In this document: positions 1 to 9,302 of the stretch, piece after piece | Numbering within the stretch: position 1 is the first letter of the stretch | Layout of the letters: each line of letters starts with the position of its first letter | Source: Halosimplex litoreum | GTDB lineage: Archaea; Halobacteriota; Halobacteria; Halobacteriales; Haloarculaceae | Direction: 5' to 3' | Assembly (NCBI RefSeq): GCF_016065055.1 | Contig: NZ_CP065856.1 | Coordinates: forward strand, 3,409,836-3,473,835 | Length of the DNA: 64,000 bases | The notes under the pieces: generated by a model | Database searches by the model: none | Seen by the model: only the letters and a program-made list of their open reading frames with translations | Told to the model about the DNA's origin: nothing | Program-made: the position numbers and the translations under genes

Positions 1-1197
1 CAGGTCGGCGGCGTGTTCGGCGACGAGGTCGTCCTCGTAGCGCCGGAGCGCGTCGCGAACGTCCTTGACGCGGACGGTGCCGGAGTAGGGGATCGCGCGG
101 TGGTCGCGCGCTTCGATGGCCTCGCCGGCGCCGAGGCTCTCGTCGACGGCCACCAGCAGTTCCACGTCGTCGATCGCGTCCAGCTGAGCGAGTTTCTTCT
201 CGACGTACTCGGGCGTCCAGAAGCCCATGATCTCGAAGAACACGCGGAAGTCGGCGTGGCGGTAGTCGAAGGCGAAGTCGGGGATGGCGACGCTGGCGCC
301 CGCTTCGAGCGGTTCGGGCTCGCGCACGAGGTCCCAGTCGAGCCCCAGCGACTCGAAGCGGGTCGCGAAGTCGGCCTCGACGCCGCTGTCGTAGCTCACC
401 TCCGTGACGGGTTCGACGCCCGGGACCGCCACGTCCGAGTCGGTCAGGACCATCTCGCGGTCGGTGCCGCGGTCGTCGACGGTCGCCGTCAGCGTCCACT
501 CCTCGGCCGTGGCGACGGTGCGAAGCAGGCGGGCGAACCGGGTGCCGTAGCGCCGGGTCGCCCGGAACAGGGCGTCCGGGCCGGTGACGACGACCTCGCG
601 GCCGGCGTCGGTCGTCCGGACCTCGTACATCAGTCGGAGGCGCTTGACGGCCGAGACGAGCGCCTTCGGGTCGGACGAGCGGACGCGCACTTCGGTCGCG
701 TCGAACAGCGCCGTCTGAGCCAGTGAGAGGTTGTACTGGGCGACCAGCTCTTCTGGGTCCCATCGCGGGTCGATCTCGGCGAGGACCTGTCGGTCGTCGA
801 GGTCGGCGTACAGCGTCGCGGCGAGATCGTCGGGGTCGGCGTCGAGGCGGTCGGCGGCCCGCCGGAGCGCGCGCTCGCGGTCGTCGGCGGTGACGACGCC
901 GACGGCTTCGCTCGCGGCGAAGGCGGCCTCGCGGGCACGGCGGGGGTCGACGGGCGCGCGGACCTCGAAGCGGGCCTCCCGATCCAGGAGCTTGGCGAAC
1001 CCGCGGACGAGCTTGAAGTCGTCGGCGTCGCGTTCGAGGTCGGTCAGCGCCGAATCGAGGTCCGAACGGGTGTGGTCGACGTGGCCCTGGTAGACGCCGA
1101 GGACGCGGGCCGCGAGGTCGCGGTGGTCCTCGTCGGCGAACTGCGGGTGGAAACCGCCGCCGGCCCGCGAGACGCGCAGCAGGTCCTTCGTGAGCAC
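1..1197 (-). CDS. bax1: Bax1-type nuclease (DUF790), partial, runs off the left edge
   Basis: This is the partner nuclease of the archaeal XPB helicase, thought to act in a nucleotide-excision-like repair pathway. It reads from a GTG at 1197 through 399 codons with no stop before the edge. The N-terminus (VLTKDLLRVSRAGGGFHPQF) is the typical family start. Near the C-terminal part lies a PD-(D/E)xK nuclease signature: an Asp in AIPDFAFDYR, then Glu and Lys in VFFEIMGFWTPEYVEKK. The XPB gene lies 3.5 kb away on the same strand rather than next door. Only the extreme C-terminus is missing. The family assignment is by recognition of these motifs. Confidence 0.9.
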   Translation of the reverse strand, partial: MLTKDLLRVSRAGGGFHPQFADEDHRDLAARVLGVYQGHVDHTRSDLDSALTDLERDADDFKLVRGFAKLLDREARFEVRAPVDPRRAREAAFAASEAVGVVTADDRERALRRAADRLDADPDDLAATLYADLDDRQVLAEIDPRWDPEELVAQYNLSLAQTALFDATEVRVRSSDPKALVSAVKRLRLMYEVRTTDAGREVVVTGPDALFRATRRYGTRFARLLRTVATAEEWTLTATVDDRGTDREMVLTDSDVAVPGVEPVTEVSYDSGVEADFATRFESLGLDWDLVREPEPLEAGASVAIPDFAFDYRHADFRVFFEIMGFWTPEYVEKKLAQLDAIDDVELLVAVDESLGAGEAIEARDHRAIPYSGTVRVKDVRDALRRYEDDLVAEHAADL

Positions 1198-1258
1198 GGC
1201 CGCCACTCGGTCGGCGGACGGTAAAAACGCGACGGGGCGGGCCGACCCATCGCTCGGG

Positions 1259-2443
1259 TTACTCCGGTTCGGCGGCGCCGGAGCCGGGCCCTTCGGAGCC
1301 GCTCGGGACGCTGGTGAACTCGTCGAGCGTCACCTCGCGCTCGGCCGGGGGCAGTTCCCGGTCGGGGTTTGCCAACAGCGGGAGGACGAGTCGCATGAAG
1401 ACGACGACGAACACCAGCAGGACCGGCCCGAGGAAGATACCGTACCAGCCGAACAGCGCCGGGCCGAACAGGTACGCGAACATGACCAGGCCGGTGTTGA
1501 ACATCCGCCCCGAGAGGTACGGTCGGATGTACGTGCGGACGACGTTGTCGAACGCCAGCATCATCACGGCGAGGAAGAGGACCGGGTACCAGAGCAGCCG
1601 CGGGTCGGTCGTCGCGGCCTGGGCGGCCATGACGCCCGCGATGAGGAAGTAGACGATCGACCGGCCGACCAGCGGGACGAGCGTGAACACGCCGGTGACG
1701 ACGGCCAGGAGGACGATCGATGGGATCGCGATGTCGCCGGGCGCGAGCAGGTCGAAGGCCGTGTAGATCACCGAGGTCAGCACGACGATCGCGAGGATGG
1801 TCAGCGTGTAGCCGAAGAAGATGGAGCGCAGTCCCTCGTCGACCGTCGAGAGGTAGCGGACCGCCAGGCTGTCCTCGCCGAACACCTCGGACTCGAACCA
1901 GCCCGCGATCCCGCGGTCGCTGACGAGCAGGAAGAAGCCGATCAGCAGCGAGACGAACACGTTGTACAGCGTCGCGCCGACCGCACCGATCAGGCCGGTG
2001 ACCGAGCCGACGACCGCCTGCACGGACGGGTCCCGGATCAGCGTGACGGTGACGTCGTACACCTCGGTCGGGGTGTCGGGCAGGTCTGCGGGCCCGACGG
2101 GCAAGCGGCCGAGGAGGTCTTCGAGGGGTACGTTGGCCAGCGCCGAGGCGAACTGTCCGGCGGCGACGACCAGCAGCGCCCCCAGCAACAGGACCACCGG
2201 GAGGACGATCAACAGGAGCGTGAGCATCGCGACCAGCCCCGGCGAGCCGACGCGACTCTCGAGCCGTCGGGTGATCGGGCGCGACACGTAGTAGATGAAC
2301 AGCCCGAACACGAGCCACGGGAGGAATCGAAGCGCCACGAAGGCGAGGACTCCCAGCAGCCCCAGTCCGAGCACCCACCAGGCCAGGCGCCGCGGGGCTA
2401 CGTCGTCGACGGTTCCCGGCATCGGCGTGTCAGCGTGTGCCAT
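1259..2443 (-). CDS. AI-2E family transporter (multi-pass membrane protein)
   Basis: A 394-residue membrane protein of the AI-2E/PerM family, whose members include autoinducer exporters and Na+/H+ antiporter-like proteins; the substrate here is unknown. It has about eight hydrophobic segments: a pair at the N-terminus, a soluble stretch after the third, then a long C-terminal block. The conserved GRSIVYFLI, LAFDNVVRTYIRPYLSG and FLGPVLL stretches are typical. The tail is a short acidic, Pro/Ser/Gly-rich cytoplasmic segment. I chose the ATG at 2443 (MAHADTPMPG); a second in-frame ATG follows seven codons later. It lies 61 bp after the Bax1 start and may be transcribed independently. Confidence 0.85.
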   Translation of the reverse strand: MAHADTPMPGTVDDVAPRRLAWWVLGLGLLGVLAFVALRFLPWLVFGLFIYYVSRPITRRLESRVGSPGLVAMLTLLLIVLPVVLLLGALLVVAAGQFASALANVPLEDLLGRLPVGPADLPDTPTEVYDVTVTLIRDPSVQAVVGSVTGLIGAVGATLYNVFVSLLIGFFLLVSDRGIAGWFESEVFGEDSLAVRYLSTVDEGLRSIFFGYTLTILAIVVLTSVIYTAFDLLAPGDIAIPSIVLLAVVTGVFTLVPLVGRSIVYFLIAGVMAAQAATTDPRLLWYPVLFLAVMMLAFDNVVRTYIRPYLSGRMFNTGLVMFAYLFGPALFGWYGIFLGPVLLVFVVVFMRLVLPLLANPDRELPPAEREVTLDEFTSVPSGSEGPGSGAAEPE

Positions 2444-2609
2444 ACTCTGAGCTACGATACCGGTCGGAAAGTGTGTTGTCTCGGTTTCACGTAGCGATAC
2501 CTGTCGTTCGCTGACGGGAAACGATCCGGTAGCGAGGCCGGCCAGGGCGTCGTCGGAGCGTCCACGGCCGACGGGAAGATACTTACCGGACCGCACTCGG
2601 GGGAGCAGT

Positions 2610-3236
2610 ATGCAACGACGGACGGTCCTGCGCGGGCTGGCTGCCCTCGCGGCGGGGGCGGGCGCGGGCTGTACGGCCGACGGCGAGGTGCCGGCGACGG
2701 CACCCGAACCACCCGAGGGGATCGCCACTCCCGAGGAGGGCGGCGACGGTGGAGATAGGGGGGGCGGTGGCGACGACGGCGACGCCGAACCGACGCCCGA
2801 CCAGCAGCGGTTCGTCGTCCCAGGGCGGACGTTCCGGTCCGACGAGAACGGCGACCTAGTGGTCGAAGTGACCGTCCGCAATCGCGTCGGCGTCGCTCAC
2901 GAGGCGGTGATGACCGTGACCGTCGAGGCCGGCGACAGGACTTTCTCCCCGTCTCGACACGTCGTCCTCCAGCCCCAGGCCAGCGGCCTGTTCGAGATCC
3001 GCTTCCCTATCACGGAAGGCCAACTGACCGGTTTCGCCATCTCTTTCGACTCCGGTCCACCCGAGACGCCGATCCCCGACGGGACCGTGACGCCCTACCC
3101 AGAAGACAGGGTGGCTACCGAAACCGGAACACGGACCGACCGGGTAGACCGAACGGCGACGGACCCGAGTGCGTCCGCGACGGCGGTCGCCGCGTCGACT
3201 GACTCCACCGGATCGACCGCGAGTTCGAGCGAGTAG
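2610..3236 (+). CDS. Tat-exported lipoprotein, FxLYD-like domain
   Basis: A 208-residue secreted lipoprotein. The N-terminus has a twin-arginine motif (QRRTVLRGLAAL) followed by a short Ala/Gly core and a lipobox ending in AGAGC, so it is probably exported folded by Tat and anchored through Cys21. After a Gly/Asp-rich linker, residues about 70-155 form one beta-rich domain (VEVTVRNRVGVAHEAVMTVTV) that resembles FxLYD/CARDB-type adhesion domains. The C-terminal 50 residues are Thr/Ser/Asp rich and likely O-glycosylated. It faces the P450 gene tail to tail. No ligand can be inferred. Confidence 0.75.
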   Translation: MQRRTVLRGLAALAAGAGAGCTADGEVPATAPEPPEGIATPEEGGDGGDRGGGGDDGDAEPTPDQQRFVVPGRTFRSDENGDLVVEVTVRNRVGVAHEAVMTVTVEAGDRTFSPSRHVVLQPQASGLFEIRFPITEGQLTGFAISFDSGPPETPIPDGTVTPYPEDRVATETGTRTDRVDRTATDPSASATAVAASTDSTGSTASSSE

Positions 3237-3296
3237 CCGAGTTCGCGGGCCAGGGGTGTGGCGCGCGCCGCGGACGCTCGGTCGTAGCGACCCGCT

Positions 3297-4535
3297 CTAC
3301 CGTCGTTCGTCGTACCGGACCGGCAGCGATTCGACGCCGTAGACGAACGCGCTTCGGGTCGGCTGGAGCGTGGTCTCGGCGAGTCGCACGCCCTCGACGC
3401 GGTCGAGCAGTTCCGAGAGCGCGACCTCGGCCTCCAGCCGTGCCAGCGGCGCTCCCAGACAGTAGTGGGTGCCGTGGCCGAACCCGAGGTGCTGGTTCGG
3501 CGACCGGTCGGGTCGGAACGCGTCGGCGTCGTCGAACCGACGCTCGTCGCGGTTCGCGGAGCCGAGCCAGACGACGACGCGGTCGCCCGCCGCGATCGTC
3601 TCGCCGCCCATCCGCACGTCCTCGGTCGCCACGCGACTCATCGCCTGGACGGGCGAGCGGTACCGCAGCACCTCCTCGACGGCGCGGGTGAGCGCGCGGT
3701 CGTCGCCGCGCAACCGCTCGAACAGGTCGGCGTCTTCCTCGGCGAACGTGCGCACGGCGTTGGCGATCAGGTTCGTCGTGGTGATGTTGCCGGCGACGAG
3801 CAGGAGCATACACGTCCCGAGCGCCTCCTCGTGAGAGAGGCGCTCCCCGGCGTCGGTCTCCTCGGTGACGATGACCGACAACAGGTCGTCGCGGGGGTTC
3901 TCACGGCGCTCCTCGATCGCCTCCAGGAAGTACTGCCCCATCTCCATCTGGCTCCGCTGCTGGCGCTCGGTGAACCGCTCGGCGCCCTCGTCGTCGCTCG
4001 CGGCGGCCACGAGGGTGTCCGACCAGCGCTTGAATCGGTCGCGGTCCGACGGCGGGATCCCGAGCAGCTCGGCGATGACCGTCACCGGGAACGGGTACGC
4101 GAGATCCGCGACCACGTCCAGCTCTCCGCCGCCGTCGACGGCGTCGTCGAGCAACTCGCCGGCCAGTGCACGGAAGTGTGACTCGCGGTCCGCGAGGGTT
4201 CGGGGCTGGAACCAGTCGTCCACGACGCCCCGAAGTTCGTCGTGGCGCGGCGGGTCCTCGAACAGCATCGTGTCGAGGATGAGCCCCTCTCCCGGCTCGG
4301 TCGGCTCCTCGAAGTCGTCGGCCCGACTCGGGTCGACCGAGAACGTCTCGTCGTCGTCGAGCGCACGCTTGACGTCCTCGTACCGGAAGACGTCCCAGGT
4401 GCGACGCTCGGGGTCGTATCGGACCGGCGCCTCCTCGCGCATGCGTCGGTACCAGTCGAACGGGTCGAGCCAGGACTCGCGGTCCTGCAGCGCTTCCGGG
4501 ACTCCCTGGAGTCCCCGGGGACCTGCCGAACTCAT
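3297..4535 (-). CDS. Cytochrome P450
   Basis: A soluble 412-residue heme monooxygenase. The heme-binding signature LGFGHGTHYCLGAPLARLE carries the proximal Cys near residue 355. The I-helix region reads LLLVAGNITTTNLIANA with the usual A-G-x-x-T-T, and the ExxR pair is in AVEEVLRYRSPVQ. No membrane anchor is present, as in bacterial-type CYPs of the CYP107/CYP174 kind. The electron donors (ferredoxin and reductase) are not in the window, and the substrate cannot be predicted. It starts at an ATG about 120 bp from the XPB stop. Confidence 0.95.
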   Translation of the reverse strand: MSSAGPRGLQGVPEALQDRESWLDPFDWYRRMREEAPVRYDPERRTWDVFRYEDVKRALDDDETFSVDPSRADDFEEPTEPGEGLILDTMLFEDPPRHDELRGVVDDWFQPRTLADRESHFRALAGELLDDAVDGGGELDVVADLAYPFPVTVIAELLGIPPSDRDRFKRWSDTLVAAASDDEGAERFTERQQRSQMEMGQYFLEAIEERRENPRDDLLSVIVTEETDAGERLSHEEALGTCMLLLVAGNITTTNLIANAVRTFAEEDADLFERLRGDDRALTRAVEEVLRYRSPVQAMSRVATEDVRMGGETIAAGDRVVVWLGSANRDERRFDDADAFRPDRSPNQHLGFGHGTHYCLGAPLARLEAEVALSELLDRVEGVRLAETTLQPTRSAFVYGVESLPVRYDERR

Positions 4536-4656
4536 ACCTGTGCTTCGAGTGCGACCGTGCTAAACCCTCCGCCGGGTCGGGTCCAGTTCGCACGTAGACC
4601 GGCGGTACGTGGCCTGTTCGCGGCGCAAATGGGCACGCTTCCGGAAGTGTGAGCCG

Positions 4657-6048
4657 TCACCGCCGCCGTCGCGCCACCCGTTCCTCCGCGGTCTCCTCGG
4701 TCACGATCTCGTACAGTAGCGCCCGCTGGCCGAGAGGCGCCACAGCCGCCTCTCGAGCCTCCGAGTCCGCGGACTCGGAGACGCCGGCCTTCGGACGCAA
4801 GATCCGCCCGAGCCGCTGGGTGAACTCCCGCTCGCTCCCGCTGCCCGAGAGGACGACCGCGACGTTGGCGTCGGGCACGTCGACCCCCTCGTCGAGGACG
4901 TTCGCCGTCACGACCCGCGAGTACTCGCCCGAGCGGAACCGCTCCAGTATCTCTCGGCGCTCGTTCGCACTGGTCTCGTGAGTGATCGCCGGGATCAGGA
5001 ACCGCTCGGAGAGGCGATAGACGAGGTCGGTGTGGGCAGTGAAGACGATGATCCGGTCGTCTCGGTGGCGGTCGAGCAGCGTTTCGAGCCGGTCGACCTT
5101 CGCGTCGGCGTTCATCATCACCTCGCGGGCGCGCTGTTTGGCCAGCAGCGCCTCTCGCGCCCGGGGGTCGCTCCCGGAGCGCTTGACGAGCTCCTGGTAG
5201 TCGCTGCCGCTTCGCATCTGGATGCCCGACGTGGCGAGGTAGTCGGTGAACGTCTCCTGGTGGCGTTCGTACACGTCGCGTTCCTCGGGCGTCAGCTCGA
5301 CTTCCAGACGCTTGATGTCGTAGTCGGCGAGGTGTTCGCCGGCGAGTTCGTCGACGGCGACGCGGTGGACGAGCGGCCCGACGAGCGCTTCGACCGCCTC
5401 GTGGGCACCGTCGGGGCGCTCGAACGTCGCGGTCAGGCCAATCCGGGCGGGCGCGGCGAACAGGCGGGCGATGTCGCGGTAGCCCTCGCCGCCGAGGTGG
5501 TGGACCTCGTCGAAGACGACGAGGCCGAACCGGTCGCCGAGTTCGTCCGCCCGGAGGTACGCCGAGTCGTACGTCGACACCGTCACGTCGGCGAGTCGTT
5601 GCTCCCCGCCGCCCAGCTGGCCTACCTCGCGGCCGAACTCCCGTTCGAGTTCGCGGCGCCACTGTTCGAGCAGGTCGATGGTCGGGACGACGACGAGCGT
5701 CGGCGCCTCGATGGCTTCCATCGCCGCGATACCGACGACGGTCTTGCCGCTTCCCGTGGGGAGTTCGAGTACCCCTCGCCGGTCGGCGCCTTCCCAGTCG
5801 TCGAGCGCGTCGCGCTGGTACTCGCGGAGTTCGTACGTCGAGTCGAGCGAGAGGGGCGGCAGGTCGAACACACGGTCCTCGTAGGCGATTCCGCGTTCCT
5901 CCAGCGCAGCGAGGAGGTCGACGTAGCGGTAGGCAGGCGCTCGACCGGTCTTCGAGCGGGCGTCCCGTTCGACGAACGGCAGGTCCCCGAGCGCGTCGCT
6001 CCCGGTGATCCGGACGGTGCCCTCCTCGTAGACGAGCCGGACGGTCAC
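4657..6048 (-). CDS. XPB/Rad25-type DNA helicase
   Basis: A superfamily 2 helicase of 463 residues, the archaeal XPB that pairs with Bax1 to unwind DNA. An N-terminal damage-recognition-like domain precedes Walker A (PTGSGKTVVG, about residue 95), the DEVH box (VVFDEVHHLG, about 177), LTATFERPDG, and the C-terminal RecA domain with VFTAHTDLVY and motif VI QRLGRILRP (about 408). I chose the GTG at 6048 because the sequence before it is not conserved-looking. Directly after motif VI lies a Ser/Glu/Ala-rich insert coded by two palindromic hairpins (4731-4780), discussed separately. It is divergent from grpE. Confidence 0.93.
   Translation of the reverse strand: MTVRLVYEEGTVRITGSDALGDLPFVERDARSKTGRAPAYRYVDLLAALEERGIAYEDRVFDLPPLSLDSTYELREYQRDALDDWEGADRRGVLELPTGSGKTVVGIAAMEAIEAPTLVVVPTIDLLEQWRRELEREFGREVGQLGGGEQRLADVTVSTYDSAYLRADELGDRFGLVVFDEVHHLGGEGYRDIARLFAAPARIGLTATFERPDGAHEAVEALVGPLVHRVAVDELAGEHLADYDIKRLEVELTPEERDVYERHQETFTDYLATSGIQMRSGSDYQELVKRSGSDPRAREALLAKQRAREVMMNADAKVDRLETLLDRHRDDRIIVFTAHTDLVYRLSERFLIPAITHETSANERREILERFRSGEYSRVVTANVLDEGVDVPDANVAVVLSGSGSEREFTQRLGRILRPKAGVSESADSEAREAAVAPLGQRALLYEIVTEETAEERVARRRR
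4731..4780. repeat. Two adjacent palindromes inside the XPB gene
   Basis: Inverted repeat one has 9-bp perfect arms, 4731-4739 (CGAGAGGCG) and 4747-4755, with a 7-nt spacer. Repeat two, 4759-4780, is a perfect 22-bp palindrome. Together they encode the insert AGVSESADSEAREAAVAPLG after helicase motif VI. The frame is kept and the gene continues into a normal C-terminus (RALLYEIVTEETAEERVARR). Confidence 0.85.
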
Positions 6049-6188
6049 TGTCCCGGGATACCGCTCCCCGGGAGTTAAGCGGTGCGGGCCGCGGTCGCCC
6101 GGCCGGTGTCCGTCGCGAAGGCGGAGCGGCCGACCCGTCGTCGGTCGGATTCTCAACCCTTTTGTCGCCGCGGCGACTGGCTTGGGAT

Positions 6189-6905
6189 ATGAGCGAGCAG
6201 GACGCGTCCGACCCCGCTGAGGCCGCAGACGAGCAGCCAGGCGCGACCGCGCAGGAGGGGGGCGCGAGCGACGACCCCGTCCGGCCCGACGAGGTCATCG
6301 ACGCCGAGGAGGCGGGCGACGGCGACGCCCACGGCGAAGCGACGGTCGACGGCGCGGTCGACGTCGACGAGGAGCTAGTCGACCGGGTCGCCGAGTCCGA
6401 CCCCGAGTCGGTCGCCCACGAGCTCGCGGCGCTGCGGACGCGCGTCGACGGTCTGGAGGACCAGCTCGACGCGCGTGAAGAGGAGCTCGACGACCTGACC
6501 GACAAGCTCAAGCGCAAGCAGGCGGAGTTCCAGAACTTCAAGAAGCGGATGGAGAAACGGCGCGAGGAGGAACGCGAGCGGGCGACCGAGGACCTGGTCA
6601 CTCGCCTGCTGGACGTGCGGGACAACCTCCGGCGCGCGCTCGAACAGGACGAGGACGCCGACATCCGCGGCGGCGTCGAATCGACGCTGCGGTCGTTCGA
6701 CGACGTGTTCGACGCGGAGAACGTCGACGTGGTCGAACCCGAGCCGGGCGAGGACGTGGACCCGCACCGCCACGAGGTGCTCGTCCGCGTCGACTCGGAC
6801 CAGCCCGAAGACGCCATCGCCGAGGTCCATCGCCCGGGCTACGTCATGGCCGACAAGGTGATCCGCGAGGCGCAGGTCACCGTCAGCGACGGACCCGCCG
6901 AGTGA
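6189..6905 (+). CDS. grpE: GrpE, nucleotide exchange factor for DnaK
   Basis: This 238-residue protein releases ADP from DnaK. The first 65 residues are acidic and disordered, as usual in haloarchaea. Residues about 75-130 form the long dimerising coiled coil (LRTRVDGLEDQLDAREEELD, LKRKQAEFQNFKKRMEKR), followed by the four-helix part and a beta domain ending in VIREAQVTVSDGPAE. The start ATG at 6189 sits 25 nt after the box CCCTTTTG, consistent with a leaderless transcript. It precedes dnaK by 207 bp, in the usual order. Confidence 0.96.
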   Translation: MSEQDASDPAEAADEQPGATAQEGGASDDPVRPDEVIDAEEAGDGDAHGEATVDGAVDVDEELVDRVAESDPESVAHELAALRTRVDGLEDQLDAREEELDDLTDKLKRKQAEFQNFKKRMEKRREEERERATEDLVTRLLDVRDNLRRALEQDEDADIRGGVESTLRSFDDVFDAENVDVVEPEPGEDVDPHRHEVLVRVDSDQPEDAIAEVHRPGYVMADKVIREAQVTVSDGPAE

Positions 6906-7076
6906 CGCCACCGCCGGACGTGGTGACGGCGCCGAACCTGTACTTGGGTTGATTTTTCGGCGACGTTACGCTCGTATTGCGGTCGGATTTATAGGCACCG
7001 GTCGGTGTCGGGAGCGGAGCCACAGATCGGCCGTTTCCGGGCGTCTGTAGGGGGTCACCGTCGGTCGCGTCTAGCA

Positions 7077-7086
7077 ACTTTTAACC
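7077..7086 (+). promoter_or_regulatory. Probable dnaK promoter (TATA-like box)
   Basis: The A/T-rich box ACTTTTAACC lies 27-36 nt before the dnaK ATG at 7113, where an archaeal TATA box would sit for a leaderless message. A second candidate, GATTTATAGG, is found near 6985. The 207-bp grpE-dnaK gap suggests that dnaK has its own promoter as well as possible read-through from grpE. Confidence 0.55.
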
Positions 7087-7112
7087 GGCACAATCGGGTA
7101 TAGACGCGTAAG

Positions 7113-9035
7113 ATGGCGAGCAACAAGATTCTCGGAATCGACCTCGGGACCACGAACAGTGCGTTCGCGGTCATGGAGGGGGGCGACCCCGAGATCATCG
7201 TCAACCAGGAGGGCGAGCGGACGACACCCTCGGTCGTCGCGTTCGACGACGGCGAGCGTCTCGTCGGCAAGCCCGCGAAGAACCAGGCCGTCAAGAACCC
7301 CGACGAGACGATCCAGTCCATCAAGCGGCACATGGGCGAGGACGACTACTCGGTCGAACTCGACGGGGAGGAGTACACGCCCGAGCAGGTCTCGGCGATG
7401 ATCCTCCAGAAGATCAAGCGCGACGCCGAGGAGTACCTCGGCGACGACGTCGAGAAGGCCGTCATCACCGTCCCGGCGTACTTCAACGACCGCCAGCGCC
7501 AGGCGACGAAAGACGCCGGCGAGATCGCCGGCTTCGAGGTCGAGCGCATCGTCAACGAGCCGACCGCGGCCGCGATGGCCTACGGCCTCGACGACGAGTC
7601 CGACCAGACCGTCCTCGTCTACGACCTGGGCGGAGGCACCTTCGACGTCTCCATCCTCGACCTCGGTGGCGGCGTCTACGAGGTCGTCGCCACCAACGGT
7701 GACAACGACCTCGGTGGCGACGACTGGGACCACGCGATCATCGACTACCTCGCCGAGCAGTTCCACGACGAGCACGGCATCGACCTGCGCGACGACCGCC
7801 AGGCGCTCCAGCGGCTCACCGAGGCCGCCGAGGAGGCCAAAATCGAGCTCTCCAACCGCAAGGAGACACGCATCGACCTGCCGTTCATCACGACGACCGA
7901 CGACGGACCCCTCGACCTCGAGGAGAAGCTCACCCGCGCGAAGTTCGAGTCGCTGAGCGAGGACCTCGTCGAGCGGACCGTCGGCCCGACGGAGCAGGCC
8001 CTCGAGGACGCCGGCTACGGCGAGGGCGACATCGACGAGGTCATCCTCGTCGGCGGCTCCACGCGGATGCCACAGGTCCAGAACCGCGTCGAAGAGATGA
8101 CCGGCCAGGAGCCCAAGAAGAACGTCAACCCCGACGAGGCGGTCTCGCTCGGTGCGGCCATCCAGGGCGGCGTCCTCAGCGGCGACGTCGACGACATCGT
8201 CCTGCTCGACGTGACCCCGCTCAGCCTCGGCGTGGAGGTCAAGGGCGGTCTCTTCGAGCGGCTCATCGAGAAGAACACGACCATCCCGACCGAGGAGTCG
8301 AAGATCTTCACCACCGCCGCGGACAACCAGACCCAGGTCCAGATCCGCGTCTTCCAGGGTGAACGCGAGATCGCTTCGGAGAACGAACTGCTCGGCGAGT
8401 TCGCGCTCTCGGGTATCCCGCCGGCTCCCGCGGGCACGCCGCAGATCGAGGTGTCGTTCAACATCGACGAGAACGGCATCGTGAACGTCTCCGCCGAGGA
8501 CAAGGGCTCGGGCAACGAGGAGAACATCACCATCGAGGGCGGCGCCGGTCTCTCGGACGACCAGATCGAGGAGATGCAGCAGGAGGCCGAGGAGCACGCC
8601 GAGGAGGACGAGCAGCGCCGCGAGCGCATCGAAGCCCGCAACGAGGCCGAGAGCACGATCCAGCGCGCCGAGACCCTGCTCGAGGAGAACGAAGACGAGG
8701 TCGACGCGGAACTCGTCGAGGACATCGAGGCCGAGATCGACGAGGTCCGCGAGGTTCTCGAAGACGAGGACGCCGAGACCGAGGAGTACACGGAAGCCAC
8801 CGAGAGCCTCGCCGAGGCGCTGCAGGAGATCGGCAAGCAGATGTACCAGGACCAGGCCGCCGAGGGCGCGGCCGGTGCCGGCGGCGCAGCCGGCGCGGCG
8901 GGCGCAGGCGGCATGGGCGGTATGGGCGGCGCCGGGCCGGGCGGTGCTGCTGGCGCCGGCGGCGCGGCCGGCGGTCAGGGCGAGGAGTACGTCGACGCGG
9001 ACTTCGAGGACGTCGACGACGAGGACGAGGACTGA
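7113..9035 (+). CDS. dnaK: Molecular chaperone DnaK (Hsp70)
   Basis: A full-length Hsp70 of 640 residues. The ATPase domain begins [13 protein letters not shown], carries [18 protein letters not shown] (about 168-185) and the [11 protein letters not shown] adenosine motif (about 311). The interdomain linker [14 protein letters not shown] leads to the substrate domain with [11 protein letters not shown] and a helical lid. The C-terminus is a Gly/Ala/Met-rich tail ending in the acidic [17 protein letters not shown]. No dnaJ follows; the next gene is a convergent membrane J-domain protein. Confidence 0.98.
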   Translation: MASNKILGIDLGTTNSAFAVMEGGDPEIIVNQEGERTTPSVVAFDDGERLVGKPAKNQAVKNPDETIQSIKRHMGEDDYSVELDGEEYTPEQVSAMILQKIKRDAEEYLGDDVEKAVITVPAYFNDRQRQATKDAGEIAGFEVERIVNEPTAAAMAYGLDDESDQTVLVYDLGGGTFDVSILDLGGGVYEVVATNGDNDLGGDDWDHAIIDYLAEQFHDEHGIDLRDDRQALQRLTEAAEEAKIELSNRKETRIDLPFITTTDDGPLDLEEKLTRAKFESLSEDLVERTVGPTEQALEDAGYGEGDIDEVILVGGSTRMPQVQNRVEEMTGQEPKKNVNPDEAVSLGAAIQGGVLSGDVDDIVLLDVTPLSLGVEVKGGLFERLIEKNTTIPTEESKIFTTAADNQTQVQIRVFQGEREIASENELLGEFALSGIPPAPAGTPQIEVSFNIDENGIVNVSAEDKGSGNEENITIEGGAGLSDDQIEEMQQEAEEHAEEDEQRRERIEARNEAESTIQRAETLLEENEDEVDAELVEDIEAEIDEVREVLEDEDAETEEYTEATESLAEALQEIGKQMYQDQAAEGAAGAGGAAGAAGAGGMGGMGGAGPGGAAGAGGAAGGQGEEYVDADFEDVDDEDED

Positions 9036-9052
9036 AACGACGAGTCTTCGCC

Positions 9053-9118
9053 GTCGACTCGACAGACGGAGACGACGAGTAAGGGCGGACGTCGCCCGCG
9101 TCGACTCGACAGACGGAG
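9053..9118 (+). repeat. Short direct repeat downstream of dnaK
   Basis: A 19-bp sequence beginning GTCGACTCGACAGACGG occurs at 9053-9071 and again, identical, at 9100-9118. The spacing between copies is 47 bp. The stretch 9036-9302 between dnaK and the convergent J-domain gene otherwise holds no gene that I can support. Confidence 0.75.
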
Positions 9119-9302
9119 GCGTCGAGTCCGAGCGTCTCGGAACGAGTTTAGACGGTGATTTCTTTCGGATCTCTCTCCGACGACGGCGACGGACGGGTAC
9201 CGAGAGCGACCGTCAGTCGGGACCGAACGGCACGTCCCGGTGACGGTATCGTCCCGGTACGTCGGTCGCGAGAGGGTCCCGTGACCGGCGGACGCAGGAC
9301 GG

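Noticed and set aside
1190-2494. Long plus-strand open frame opposite the AI-2E gene
   Set aside because: Its product is Arg/Glu/Gln-rich low-complexity sequence, while the opposite strand gives clear membrane helices and family motifs. High G+C DNA makes such antisense frames common.
4731-4780. Insertion sequence or its terminal repeats in XPB
   Set aside because: There is no transposase and no target-site duplication that I can see, and the reading frame is intact.
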